Source: Candidatus Cybelea sp.
Lineage (GTDB): Bacteria; Vulcanimicrobiota; Vulcanimicrobiia; Vulcanimicrobiales; Vulcanimicrobiaceae
NCBI GenBank assembly: GCA_036489315.1
Contig: DASXFZ010000047.1
Location: forward strand, 1-64,000
DNA: 64,000 nt
Reading direction: 5' to 3'
Under the pieces are notes generated by a model, which saw only the letters and a program-made list of their open reading frames with translations, was not told the origin of the DNA and ran no database searches. The position numbers and the translations under genes were made by a program. Positions 26,216 to 34,566 of the stretch are shown piece after piece. Each line of letters begins with the position of its first letter. Position 1 is the first letter of the stretch.

Positions 26216-27232
26216 CTATTTCTTCGCTGCCGTCACCCCGAGCGGCTCATCGAACTCTCCCGTGAAGACCGCAAGCGGCGAACCGCCGGCCGGATATTTG
26301 AAGACCTCACCGCCGTTATTTCCCGCGTCGCCGCAGTAGAGCAGGCCCTTAACGATCCACGTCTGGGCGCAATCGCTAGCCCCGGTGTACTGTATCGTGG
26401 TCTTCAACGTCGCCGTCGTTCCGCTAACCGTGTACTGGTACGTCTGAGCTGTGCCCTGGTCAAACACGGTGACATAGGTGCCATCCCACTGCACCGAGCC
26501 GGGAAAGTCCGGAGAGTTGCTCGTCTTGATCGTAACGAACTTGCTGCTGCCCTTTGGAAGCTCGACCAGTCCGAAGCTGCCGCTCTCGAGAAACCCGTCG
26601 GCAAAGAGATTGCCTTTGGCGTCGTAGCCGTTAAAGAACTCTTCGGATAACGGAGTGTTGTACACCGTACCCGAGCCCTTCGCGTTCTTGAAGATCACGA
26701 CTTGACCGGCGGAACCGCCGGAATTACCTATTAGCACGCCTACCGCAAGATCGCCGCTAGTGTTCATGCCGCAGCTGGATGTGTAGGTGTAGTCAAGAGA
26801 AAGAGACCTGAGCAGCTTCTCTGGAACCTTGTATTCGGTAATCAGGTCGTTCGTACGCCCGGCGTTCCAGAAAATCTTCTTCCCGTAGCCGTACAAAACG
26901 TTGGTGCACCCTTGGCCGCCAAGGCCATCAATCTGACCGATCATCGCCTTGCTTTTTGGATAGTTGAAAATGCTGGCGTACGAGCCGTAATAGCTGAAGA
27001 CAAACTCGTAGTCCTTCGACTTCGCTTTATCCGGTACAAGTTCTGCGAAAGGCGGCAGGGGACTCAGCCTCTCCGCCGTTACCGGCCTCCCACTCACGAA
27101 CAGCGTCCTACCGACGTGGGTCGTATTGAGCGTCGCGGCCGACGGCGTCACCGTCGAGCCGCTCCCGCACGCCGAGACGACGGCGAGCGCAACGACGGCG
27201 CCGGCGCACTTAAGTAAACCAGGGGTCTTCAT
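26216..27232 (-). CDS. Lipoprotein of an unnamed family, tandem copy 1
   Basis: 338 residues, signal MKTPGLLKCAGAVVALAVVS with lipobox SACGSG and an AAGGAG ribosome-binding site. It is the tandem partner of the gene at 24955-25971, repeating with a period of 1261 bases; some similarity continues into the 5' flank (a GCCGCGCC...GTCGG-GACCGC pattern upstream of both). A third, much more divergent relative is at 33309-34256. Function unknown; likely extracytoplasmic propeller-like binding protein. Copy differences are clustered in the first 100 residues, which hints at relaxed or diversifying change near the exposed N-terminus. Confidence 0.82.
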   Translation of the reverse strand: MKTPGLLKCAGAVVALAVVSACGSGSTVTPSAATLNTTHVGRTLFVSGRPVTAERLSPLPPFAELVPDKAKSKDYEFVFSYYGSYASIFNYPKSKAMIGQIDGLGGQGCTNVLYGYGKKIFWNAGRTNDLITEYKVPEKLLRSLSLDYTYTSSCGMNTSGDLAVGVLIGNSGGSAGQVVIFKNAKGSGTVYNTPLSEEFFNGYDAKGNLFADGFLESGSFGLVELPKGSSKFVTIKTSNSPDFPGSVQWDGTYVTVFDQGTAQTYQYTVSGTTATLKTTIQYTGASDCAQTWIVKGLLYCGDAGNNGGEVFKYPAGGSPLAVFTGEFDEPLGVTAAKK

Positions 27233-27498
27233 TAATTCTTTGCTCCTTTGAAGCGGAAATCAGGGGTCAGCCCGCTTTTCGACCGCCATAGAGGCCGCGC
27301 CTCCGTAAGCACAGTCGGAGACCGCTTTGTAAGCAGCTCGGTACGCGCACACCGACAAGACGCAGACGCTGACGTTCGGCACTCCCGCTTCTTGGTCCGT
27401 AATGCACTCGGTGGTTTGAGCTTACGGTCCGCCGCTAATCACATAGCGAAGGAAAACGGCTGCTTTTCTGCTCCATTAGGGGCTCATCTGTTCTTGCG

Positions 27499-28788
27499 CT
27501 ACAACGGCATTCGGAAGAGCGTTCCGCATGCTACCTCAAAGTCGAGGCAGTCTGAGAAGTTGCCCCCCGCGTGCGTCGTTCCGTACAAGGAGCCGTTCAG
27601 CTCAAAGAGCGCGTCGGGCGCGGTGCCGTCGGTGCCGCCCTTGAAGCTATAGAGGACGCTCTCGTGACCAGAACCGTCGATCTTGAAGATCGTGCCGTCA
27701 CCGTTTGCGCCGCCGGTAGCAGTTGTGCCGTAGATTTCGCCGTTCACACTGATAAGCGCTGCGCCGGGATTCTTACCGTCGAGGCCGCCGGCGAAGCTGT
27801 AAACGACGCGCTCATCCCCGGACGGGGTTATCGAAAAGACCGTACCTAGCTCGTGTTCTCCGCCCCAGTAGGTCGTGCCGTACAGTCTGCCGCCGACGTA
27901 GATCATCTTGGCAAACGGCTGCACGCCATCGGGCACACCGCTTCCATCGGTGCCGCCGAATTGGTGCAGTACCGTTTCAACACCCGAGGTGGTGATTTTG
28001 AAGACGGTACCGGATCCGTACGGCTGGCCTTCCGTCGTGCCGTAGAGCATCCCGTCGACGTCGGTGAGTCCAGCCTCAGGACGTTCGCCGTCGGAACCGC
28101 CTTTGAAGCTGTAGATGGCGTTTACCTGGCCGGATGACGAAGCGGCGAAGACGGTCCCGTAACCCTCACTTCCGCCGAGCGCCGCGGTACCGTATAACGT
28201 GCCGCCTTCGTCGACAAGGTCGCCATTCGGATCGCTGCCGATTCCGGATCCATTGAAGCTCTGGAGCACGGTTTCCGAACATTTTCCCGCGTGACAGGAG
28301 AGGCTGAACATCGTACCAGCCAGTCCCCGACCGCCGCCGGCAGTTGTGCCGTAGAACGTACCGTTGCGATCGATCAGACCGCCATTGGGTAACTCGCCGT
28401 CTTTGTACTCACCGTTCTTGTTATGCGAGAACTGATAGAGGACCCGTTCGCGCTTTCCTGACGGGCTTATTGTATAAACGGTGCCGCAGCCCGTGTCCAA
28501 GCTGCAAAAGCTTCGGCCCCCTCCGTTGGTCGCACCGAAGAACCTGCCGTCTACATACGTCAGGGCGCCGGCAGGGAATGCGGCGTTCGGGCGCCCCTTG
28601 AAGCGATAAAGGATTGCGATCGATCCTTTGCCGCTCGGTGACGCGGTCATCGATGGCCTCTTCGCTGTTGATGAAGCCGCTTCGTACGAAGTCGCAGCTA
28701 GGTTGGATTCGGGAAGACTCGCTCTCGCCCCGCAGCCTGCGATTGCAATAGCCGCGATGGTCCAGAGGTAACGGAGACATCTGCACAT
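27499..28788 (-). CDS. GloVer-repeat (TIGR03803-type) lipoprotein
   Basis: 429 residues; signal peptide with lipobox IAIAGCGA. The mature part has about seven tandem units of about 45-50 residues built as LYGTTxxGGxxGxGTVFxIxxxGxExVLYSFxGGxDGxxP, for example GLTDVDGMLYGTTEGQPYGS and AALISVNGEIYGTTATGGAN. This is the Gloeobacter/Verrucomicrobia (GloVer) tandem repeat, predicted to form a beta-propeller with unknown ligand. Four cysteines near the C-terminus and in unit 2 may add disulfides. Two more genes of this family lie at 29654 and 31153. Confidence 0.88.
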   Translation of the reverse strand: MCRCLRYLWTIAAIAIAGCGARASLPESNLAATSYEAASSTAKRPSMTASPSGKGSIAILYRFKGRPNAAFPAGALTYVDGRFFGATNGGGRSFCSLDTGCGTVYTISPSGKRERVLYQFSHNKNGEYKDGELPNGGLIDRNGTFYGTTAGGGRGLAGTMFSLSCHAGKCSETVLQSFNGSGIGSDPNGDLVDEGGTLYGTAALGGSEGYGTVFAASSSGQVNAIYSFKGGSDGERPEAGLTDVDGMLYGTTEGQPYGSGTVFKITTSGVETVLHQFGGTDGSGVPDGVQPFAKMIYVGGRLYGTTYWGGEHELGTVFSITPSGDERVVYSFAGGLDGKNPGAALISVNGEIYGTTATGGANGDGTIFKIDGSGHESVLYSFKGGTDGTAPDALFELNGSLYGTTHAGGNFSDCLDFEVACGTLFRMPL

Positions 28789-28986
28789 GTCAAAAGCGCC
28801 TTTCGCATAGTTGAATGGTCCGTTTAGGACCGACGCTTACCTCGGCCTCCCCTCCAGAGTTTATTTCGACATGAATTGGGACATTCGGCTCATAGCGATA
28901 GAGCGAAACTCCCATTCAACTGACCGGACGGCACGGTGGTAGAGAGTCTATGTTTTAGACTGTCGCAGCGGGGCAAGCGAGTATCG

Positions 28987-29289
28987 CTAATAACCACTCT
29001 GCTCGTAAATCAACTCGCCATCTACGAACACACGGTAGGTGTGTGGCCGAATCCCAGCAATGATTAACGGGCGCTCCCTTTCAATCACAACTCGGTGCTT
29101 CTCGACCTTGCCAACTCCAAACTCGTGGCGTCGTTTTCGTGCAAAGCCGAAATGGGTAGAAGGCAAGAGCCAACTCTGCCGCGCCACTTGTTCACCATTC
29201 ACAAGGATCTGCATAGCGCCAGTGAACCAATTCCGAGAAAGCTCAATCCTTGATCTTTCTTTGTAACCGACTTCAACCGTAAATCTCAT
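28987..29289 (-). CDS. Small soluble protein, unknown function
   Basis: 100 residues, MRFTVEVGYKERSRIELSRN, strand-rich throughout: MQILVNGEQVARQSWLLPST, FEFGVG-type turn, HRVVIERERPLIIAGIRPHT, YRVFVDGELIYEQ. The two NGE/DGE turns mark a small beta-sandwich. No signal peptide. Codon use is like its neighbours. I do not recognise a named family. Confidence 0.7.
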   Translation of the reverse strand: MRFTVEVGYKERSRIELSRNWFTGAMQILVNGEQVARQSWLLPSTHFGFARKRRHEFGVGKVEKHRVVIERERPLIIAGIRPHTYRVFVDGELIYEQSGY

Positions 29290-29653
29290 AATCGCTCCGA
29301 GCTCTCTGGACCACCTGAATTCCGGATAGCGTAATACTTCGGTATTTCCGTTCGCGGGCCTCGAGCCGATGCCGGGCCGCGGGGCTTTTGAAAGATGCGA
29401 GTGGCTCGTTCATTCTTGCAGAACTGCCCAAAGGGAGTTCCACCTTTACCGCGATCACTTTGGATCGCGTGATACAGAGCCTATCGCGCGCGGCCTGCTC
29501 GCGCGTCCGTGCCGTGTAAAGACGCCGCCTGCGAGGCACTGAGAGGCGCTGCGCAAGCTCGCGGGCTCGTAGTGCTCGACTCGCTGGGGAAGCGCAGAGA
29601 CGCGGCGAACGTTCCTAGGCACCCACCCTTTCGTGCGTCAAGGAGAAAGGCAA
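29290..29653. other. 364-base stretch without a supported gene
   Basis: Upstream of two divergent genes (28987 minus, 29654 plus). It contains a short hairpin at 29450-29469 (CGCGATC with its complement) and, at 29641-29645, the AGGAG ribosome-binding site of the next gene. A minus-strand frame at 29273-29539 is arginine-rich and does not look coding. I see no RNA gene. Confidence 0.5.
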
Positions 29654-30874
29654 GTGAAGATTCTCGATTCCGGCCCCTGCGCATTAACCTGCGTGGCTGT
29701 CGCGTTGCTCGCAGGCTGCGGCGGGTCGCAGCCGCCGATCGGCGCACCGGGCGCCATGCCGGTGGGCGGCGCGCTCACCACGCGCAGCAATAGCTCGAAC
29801 TACGAAGTTCTGCACGTATTCCGCGGAAGGCCCGATGGTTGGGACGTCCAAGCGTCGCTGCTTGACGTGGACGGTACGCTCTATGGCACATCGATTCAAG
29901 GCGGCCGATTCAATAAGGGGACGGTGTACACTATCACGACAAGCGGCGCGGAGCAGGTTCTATACAATTTTCCGCCGGTCGGTCGCGGCCGCCACCCTTG
30001 GTCGAATCTGATCGACGTGAAGGGCACGCTCTACGGAACCACCTATCGGGGCGGCAAGTATCAACTTGGAACGGTATTCAGCATCGGCACGAACGGCGGG
30101 GAACATGTGATTTACAGCTTTGGGCCGGACTCCGACGGTGAAAACCCCGAGGCAGGTTTAGTCGACGTGCACGACACGCTCTACGGTACGACGGTGTTCC
30201 AAGGCGAAGACGGCGCGCCCCCTGGATGTACGTTCCACGGCGGAACGGTTGGATGCGGAACCGTGTTCAGTGTAACGCCGTCGGGTACTGAACGCGTGCT
30301 GCACTACTTTGGCAGCGGCTCTGACGGTATATCGCCGTCGGGCCTGATCGACGTGAAGGGTACGCTCTACGGAACCACAGGCGGCGGCGCACACGGCTAC
30401 GGCACCGTCTTTAGCATCACGACCGGAGGTTCGGAAAAAATACTCTACAGTTTCGCCGGCGGCGACGACGGCGCACAACCCTCGGCGAGCTTGATCTCCG
30501 CGAACCGCAGGTTGTACGGCGTTACAGACGAGGGAGGTACGTCCGGCAACGGGACGGTCTTCAGCATCACGAGGAGCGGCTCGAAAAAGATAATCTATAG
30601 CTTCGGGCCGCCGGACGACGGCAGATTTCCGCTGGGGGGCTTGATCGACGTCGACGGCGTGCTCTACGGCACGACATCTCAAGGAGGCACGGCCGGGTTG
30701 GGGACAATTTTTCGCATCGGCTCTTCCGGCAAGGAGCAGATCGTGCACAGTTTCGGCGGTAGCACCGACGGTGTCGTTCCTACGGCGGCTCTGATCGACG
30801 TGAACGGCACGCTGTACGGCACGACATCCGGTGCGGGTGGCCCGTTCTCAACCGTCTACTCGTTCACTCCCTAG
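29654..30874 (+). CDS. GloVer-repeat lipoprotein
   Basis: 406 residues from GTG 29654 (AGGAG eight bases upstream); an upstream in-frame start at 29633 lacks a ribosome-binding site. Lipobox LLAGC is followed by GGSQPPIGAPGAMP, a linker almost identical to that of the unrelated lipoprotein at 33309. The mature part has about eight GloVer units (DVDGTLYGTSIQGGRFNKGT, DVKGTLYGTTYRGGKYQLGT, and so on), each with a VLYSF/VIYSF strand. Likely a membrane-anchored propeller on the cell surface. Same strand and similar build as the gene at 31153. Confidence 0.87.
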   Translation: MKILDSGPCALTCVAVALLAGCGGSQPPIGAPGAMPVGGALTTRSNSSNYEVLHVFRGRPDGWDVQASLLDVDGTLYGTSIQGGRFNKGTVYTITTSGAEQVLYNFPPVGRGRHPWSNLIDVKGTLYGTTYRGGKYQLGTVFSIGTNGGEHVIYSFGPDSDGENPEAGLVDVHDTLYGTTVFQGEDGAPPGCTFHGGTVGCGTVFSVTPSGTERVLHYFGSGSDGISPSGLIDVKGTLYGTTGGGAHGYGTVFSITTGGSEKILYSFAGGDDGAQPSASLISANRRLYGVTDEGGTSGNGTVFSITRSGSKKIIYSFGPPDDGRFPLGGLIDVDGVLYGTTSQGGTAGLGTIFRIGSSGKEQIVHSFGGSTDGVVPTAALIDVNGTLYGTTSGAGGPFSTVYSFTP

Positions 30875-30924
30875 TGCTCCCCTGCGTTCAGGGGCTTAGC
30901 GCAAAGACCGCCCCCTCGGTGCAC
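30874..30924 (+). promoter_or_regulatory. Possible degenerate copy of the conserved leader element
   Basis: Begins GTGC and ends GCAC (pairing arms), with GGGGCTTAGC and CAAAGACCG inside, similar to GGGGCTGAGC and CAAGACCG of the copy at 33235. It starts at the last base of the preceding stop codon and lies upstream of the gene at 31153. Similarity is weaker than between the two clear copies. Confidence 0.3.
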
Positions 30925-31018
30925 TAACCATATGCGCCACCAGATACCGGCTCCGCTGGAGTTCAACGACGCAGCGGCGAACGTACTGAACCACCATTTT
31001 CCCGGGGGAGCACCACAG

Positions 31019-31156
31019 ATGGGACGGTTCGTCGTAAAGCGTCTTGCGCTGAGCCTAAGCATCGCCGCGGCGTTGCTCACTGAGTTCGGGTTAACCAATC
31101 CCCCAGTCGCCAGTGGCCTAAAAATGGGCTCAGACCCAGGAAGCGAGATCCTATGA
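31019..31156 (+). CDS. Possible 45-residue exported peptide or leader overlapping the next gene
   Basis: ATG 31019 has GGGGGAG eight bases upstream. The product (MGRFVVKRLALSLSIAAALL, then TEFGLTNPPVASG) has a basic start and a hydrophobic core like a signal peptide but no lipobox cysteine. Its TGA overlaps the ATG of the lipoprotein gene at 31153, so translation could be coupled. It may be a translated leader or the remnant of a lost lipoprotein gene. Confidence 0.4.
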   Translation: MGRFVVKRLALSLSIAAALLTEFGLTNPPVASGLKMGSDPGSEIL

Positions 31157-32475
31157 TGCGTTGCTACGTTCTAACCATTCTGGTAATTGGATTTTTTTCA
31201 CTAACCGCGTGCGGAGGCGCTTCGAACGGCTCCTTCGCTCCACGTCTTGCGGGCACGAACGCCCAGCCTTTGAGCAGTGTGCTTCACAGCTTTGGCTCGT
31301 TTCCCGACGCCGAGAGCCCACTCGCCGGGATGCTCGCCGGTAAGAACGGCGAGTACTACGGAACCACTCAGAGCGGCGGTAACCCAGGCAACGGGGCGAT
31401 TTACGAGGTCACGGCTGCCGGCAGCGAGCAAGTAATTTACAGTTTCCAAAGCGGCACAGACGGCGCGGATCCGGTATCCACGTTGATTATGGACAAGAAG
31501 GGCGCACTCTACGGTACGAGCGACACCGGCGGCTCATCCGGCTGCGAAGGGCCCGGCTGCGGCACCGTCTTCAAACTCACACCCAACCAACAAGGTTGGA
31601 CCGAAAGCGTACTCTACCGGTTCACGGGAGGCAACGACGGCGGATCACCGATCGGCGGTCTGCTGATGACCAAGCGCGGAGCACTTCTCGGTACGACGGT
31701 TGGTGGTGGGAGCGGCGGGGGCGTCGTCTTCGAGCTTATGCCGTCGGGCTCTACCTACACCGAGACGGTCGTCCACGAGTTTTCAGGCTCTCCCGACGGC
31801 CTCGATCCGACCGACGCCCTCGTTTCCGATAGCGCCGGGAACCTATACGGTACCACGTCCGAGGGCGGTCTCACGACGTGCCCGTCTCGGTCAAGCTCAC
31901 CCGGCTGCGGCACCGTCTTCAAACTGGCTCCGTCGGGTTCGAAGTATTCCTATTCCGTGATCTACCGTTTCAAGGGTGACGCGGACGGAATCGCGCCCTG
32001 GGCAAGTCTTCTTCGCGGATCTAACGGTGTATTTTACGGCCTGACTATGGAGGGCGGCGCCCTCGGTAAGGGCACGGCCTTCGAACTGACGCCGAAGGGT
32101 TCGCGGTACCGCGAAACGGTGCTCTATTCATTTAAAGGCCGCAGTCACGGCGCGTATCCGCGCTCGGACCTGGTGGAAGACCGCGGCGGAAACCTCTATG
32201 GGACGACGCCGTTCGGTGGCGGCGCGCATTGCCGAGATGGCTGTGGCACCGTCTTCACGCTGGCTCCCTCCGGAAAGACTTTCACCGAACACGTGCTCTA
32301 TACGTTCCAAGGCCCTCGCGCGGGCGACGGCGCGATTCCCCTCGGAGGCGTTCTAATCGACCGCCATCGCAACTTGCTCGGAACCACTTTCAACGGCGGC
32401 GCTTCGCATTATGGCACGATCTTCAGCGTTTGTTGCGCGGCGTCGTCCCCGACACTCCGGGAAGCATCACCGTAA
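31153..32475 (+). CDS. GloVer-repeat lipoprotein
   Basis: 440 residues; ATG 31153 is followed directly by a second ATG. Signal and lipobox: CYVLTILVIGFFSLTACGGA. About eight repeat units, longer than those of the two sister genes and more regular, with SVLYRFTGGNDGGSPIGGLL, LYGTTSEGG, GCGTVFKLAPSG. Several units include an extra CxxxGCGTVF insert (SGCEGPGCGTVFKL, SSPGCGTVFKL, HCRDGCGTVFTL), putting paired cysteines at one propeller position. Likely surface-anchored propeller, ligand unknown. Confidence 0.88.
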   Translation: MMRCYVLTILVIGFFSLTACGGASNGSFAPRLAGTNAQPLSSVLHSFGSFPDAESPLAGMLAGKNGEYYGTTQSGGNPGNGAIYEVTAAGSEQVIYSFQSGTDGADPVSTLIMDKKGALYGTSDTGGSSGCEGPGCGTVFKLTPNQQGWTESVLYRFTGGNDGGSPIGGLLMTKRGALLGTTVGGGSGGGVVFELMPSGSTYTETVVHEFSGSPDGLDPTDALVSDSAGNLYGTTSEGGLTTCPSRSSSPGCGTVFKLAPSGSKYSYSVIYRFKGDADGIAPWASLLRGSNGVFYGLTMEGGALGKGTAFELTPKGSRYRETVLYSFKGRSHGAYPRSDLVEDRGGNLYGTTPFGGGAHCRDGCGTVFTLAPSGKTFTEHVLYTFQGPRAGDGAIPLGGVLIDRHRNLLGTTFNGGASHYGTIFSVCCAASSPTLREASP

Positions 32476-32605
32476 GCGTGGCGCCGTGAATTATCGTTTT
32501 TTTCGAATCTCGTCCGCGCTATGCACGCTCACGCTCGCCATCGCTTGCGCACAGATGCGCCCGCGAGACCGCATCGCCTTTGCCGGCTGTATATTTTGAG
32601 GTGCT

Positions 32606-33121
32606 ATGGACAAGTGGTTTCCTATCCGAACTGCGCGACTGCTGCTGCGTGAGTTTAGAGAGACTGATGAATCGGACTTGCATGAATATGGGGGCGATCT
32701 AGAGGTCTCCAGGTACGTGGCCTGGGGCCCCAACACACCGAAAGACACGCGCCACGTGCTAAGCAATCGTATTGAGAAACAGCGCATATGGCCGCGTAAT
32801 GAGGTCGAGCTTGCGATCGAGCTATCCAAGGAGGAAAAAATAATCGGCAGCATCAGCCTTGTTATCCAGTGCGACGACGACCGTATAGCTTCTTTTGGGT
32901 ATGTGGTAAATCGACGATATTGGGGGCAAGGTTATGCAACGGAAGCCGCCGCCGCACTTCTTAGCCGCGCGTTCCAGGAGCTAGGCCTTCACCGTGTTTG
33001 GGCAACCTGCGATGTTCGCAATGTGCCGTCCTGGCGGGTGATGGAGAAAGTCGGCATGAAGCGTGAGGCGGCCTTCCGACGTGATGTTTTCCAAAAGGGT
33101 GAGTGGCGCGATTCACTGTGA
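32606..33121 (+). CDS. GNAT N-acetyltransferase, RimJ/RimL type, short C-terminus
   Basis: 171 residues; GAGGTG lies just before the ATG. Strand 1 is FPIRTARLLLREFRETDESD; motif A is YWGQGYATEAAAALL; motif B region is TCDVRNVPSWRVMEKVGMKR. It ends at FQKGEWRDSL, where family members normally continue with a final strand (DSLLYA-type). The last strand is therefore probably missing or reduced, perhaps by a nearby frameshift. Acetylates an unknown amine. Stands alone among lipoprotein genes. Confidence 0.83.
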   Translation: MDKWFPIRTARLLLREFRETDESDLHEYGGDLEVSRYVAWGPNTPKDTRHVLSNRIEKQRIWPRNEVELAIELSKEEKIIGSISLVIQCDDDRIASFGYVVNRRYWGQGYATEAAAALLSRAFQELGLHRVWATCDVRNVPSWRVMEKVGMKREAAFRRDVFQKGEWRDSL

Positions 33122-33234
33122 AAGGAACCGCTGATGCCAGCACCAGTAGAGCAGGGCGTTCATTAGTACGTTGAGATACGTAGCGCAGTCATGGAATCCT
33201 GGATGAGAGAATGCGCCCGCCGTAGCTATGCGAA

Positions 33235-33285
33235 GTCACCGGGGCTGAGCCAGGTCAAGACCGAAACAATGCCTCGCGCCGTGAC
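33235..33285 (+). promoter_or_regulatory. Conserved hairpin-closed leader element, copy 2
   Basis: 51 bases starting GTCACCGGGGCTGAGCC, with GGTCAAGACCGAAA inside and ending GCCGTGAC. Arms GTCAC/GTGAC pair, and GGTC...GACC or GGT...ACC makes an inner stem. It shares the ends and the core with the copy at 22564-22612 while the bases between differ, as expected for a selected structure. It ends 24 bases before the lipoprotein start at 33309. Confidence 0.5.
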
Positions 33286-33308
33286 GTGCCCGGCCTCGGA
33301 GGATGGAA

Positions 33309-34256
33309 ATGCCGACCTTTGGACTCATCCGGTACCCGCTGAGTAGCTGCGTCGCTGCCGCATTGCTGGTGGGCTGCGGCGGATCGCAGCCGCCGATCGG
33401 TGCGCCCGCAGCAGCGCAGCAAAGCCCCACTACTATCAGACATGCGCAGCACGGCGGATTCTGGATGAAGCCCGAATCAGCGAGCGGCGACCTCATTTAT
33501 GCAGTAGGCGGTTGCGGTGGAGCGTGCGTCCTAACCTATCCCGGCGGAGAACAGGTGGGACAGATCACTCTGTCTATTGCGTATGCTGCATGCTCCGATA
33601 CCCAGGGCAATGTTTTCATAACGGGCGGAAGCACGGTCGATGAATTTGTGCATGGCGGCGTGACGTCCGTGAATACCTTAACCTTGCCAGGCAACCAAGC
33701 ATCCGGCTGTGCCGTTGACCCGGCGACAAACGATCTTGCCGTTGTCTACGACGAAGTCAGAGTTGCTGTCTTTCCAAATGAAAGCGGTTCGCCGCTAATC
33801 TATTCCACGAAACTGTCGGCAAACTATTGCGGGTACGATAACGAAAGCAATCTTTTCGTTTCCGGAGATAATGAGCAATCGCATACGATTTCCGAGTTGC
33901 CTCACGGGATGACGAAATTTACTATTCTTTCCGTAAAGGGTAAGCTCGGTAATCCAGGGCAGGTGCAGTGGGACGGATCGCATCTCACATATGAAAGCCG
34001 CGACCCCATCAACATCGCGCGATTGTCGATACGTGGCTCTATCGCAAAAGTCATAGGAACGACCTCATTCAAGGGCCACGGCAATGCGGCAATGGCCTCG
34101 TGGATCTATGATGGCAGCGTTTTATTGCCGTACGGCGGAAAAGTAGAAAAACTAAATAAGATCGGATTGTGGCCATATCCTGGAGATGGCAAGCGGACAA
34201 ATAGCATTAACTTTTCGAGTCGCATCTCCGCGGTTACCGTAAGCTCCGTGCCATAG
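33309..34256 (+). CDS. Lipoprotein, divergent member of the tandem family at 24955-27232
   Basis: 315 residues from ATG 33309 (GGAGG six bases upstream; ATG 33303 is too close to it). Lipobox LLVGC, then GGSQPPIGAPAAAQ, the same tether as the GloVer protein at 29654. The body aligns with the tandem pair: NLFVSGDNEQSHTISELPHG against NLFADGFFESGSFGLVELPK, NPGQVQWDG against FPGSVQWDG, and a similar GNAA.ASWIYDG stretch. It lacks the AxGC...NVLYGYGKK part. Likely extracytoplasmic propeller-like binding protein. Confidence 0.82.
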   Translation: MPTFGLIRYPLSSCVAAALLVGCGGSQPPIGAPAAAQQSPTTIRHAQHGGFWMKPESASGDLIYAVGGCGGACVLTYPGGEQVGQITLSIAYAACSDTQGNVFITGGSTVDEFVHGGVTSVNTLTLPGNQASGCAVDPATNDLAVVYDEVRVAVFPNESGSPLIYSTKLSANYCGYDNESNLFVSGDNEQSHTISELPHGMTKFTILSVKGKLGNPGQVQWDGSHLTYESRDPINIARLSIRGSIAKVIGTTSFKGHGNAAMASWIYDGSVLLPYGGKVEKLNKIGLWPYPGDGKRTNSINFSSRISAVTVSSVP

Positions 34257-34566
34257 AAGCGCCCAGCTAGACCCCGGGTGATTTGAGGCCGCCAGGCGGC
34301 GCGCCTGGAGAAACAACCCCTTGCAACGCTCGTTCTATTGAGAAAGCGTGCACCTGCAACCAGTTCATGATTTTCCGATACGGCTCGCCCACTCTGCGAT
34401 CGCAGCATCACTGCCGAGCCGCTGAGCTGGGTTTTGCGCGCCTAGCGGCCGCGCCAGCCTAGCCGCCTAGCCCTGCAGATCGGCACGGCAGCCACGCCAG
34501 CTGAACGCGGCCCAGCAGCCCGGCCGGCTGGGGTGTCTCGTCTTAGCCTCGCCAACTCCTTACCCC
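34257..34566. other. 310-base stretch without a gene, downstream of two convergent genes
   Basis: Lies between the stops of the lipoprotein gene (plus) and secA (minus). It is GC-rich and full of short inverted repeats, for example CCCAGC at 34511-34516 pairing with GCTGGG at 34527-34532, which may terminate secA. I see no coding frame or RNA gene. Confidence 0.55.

Noticed and set aside
27248-27652. 134-residue plus-strand frame
   Set aside because: Half of it is antisense to the GloVer gene and the rest has no coding character; treated as intergenic.
29273-29539. 88-residue minus-strand frame
   Set aside because: Arg-rich, no ribosome-binding site and no motif.
30871-31098. 75-residue minus-strand frame (GAPPGKWWFSTF)
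   Set aside because: Protein-like words but no ribosome-binding site, and opposite to a better-supported small frame and a leader element.
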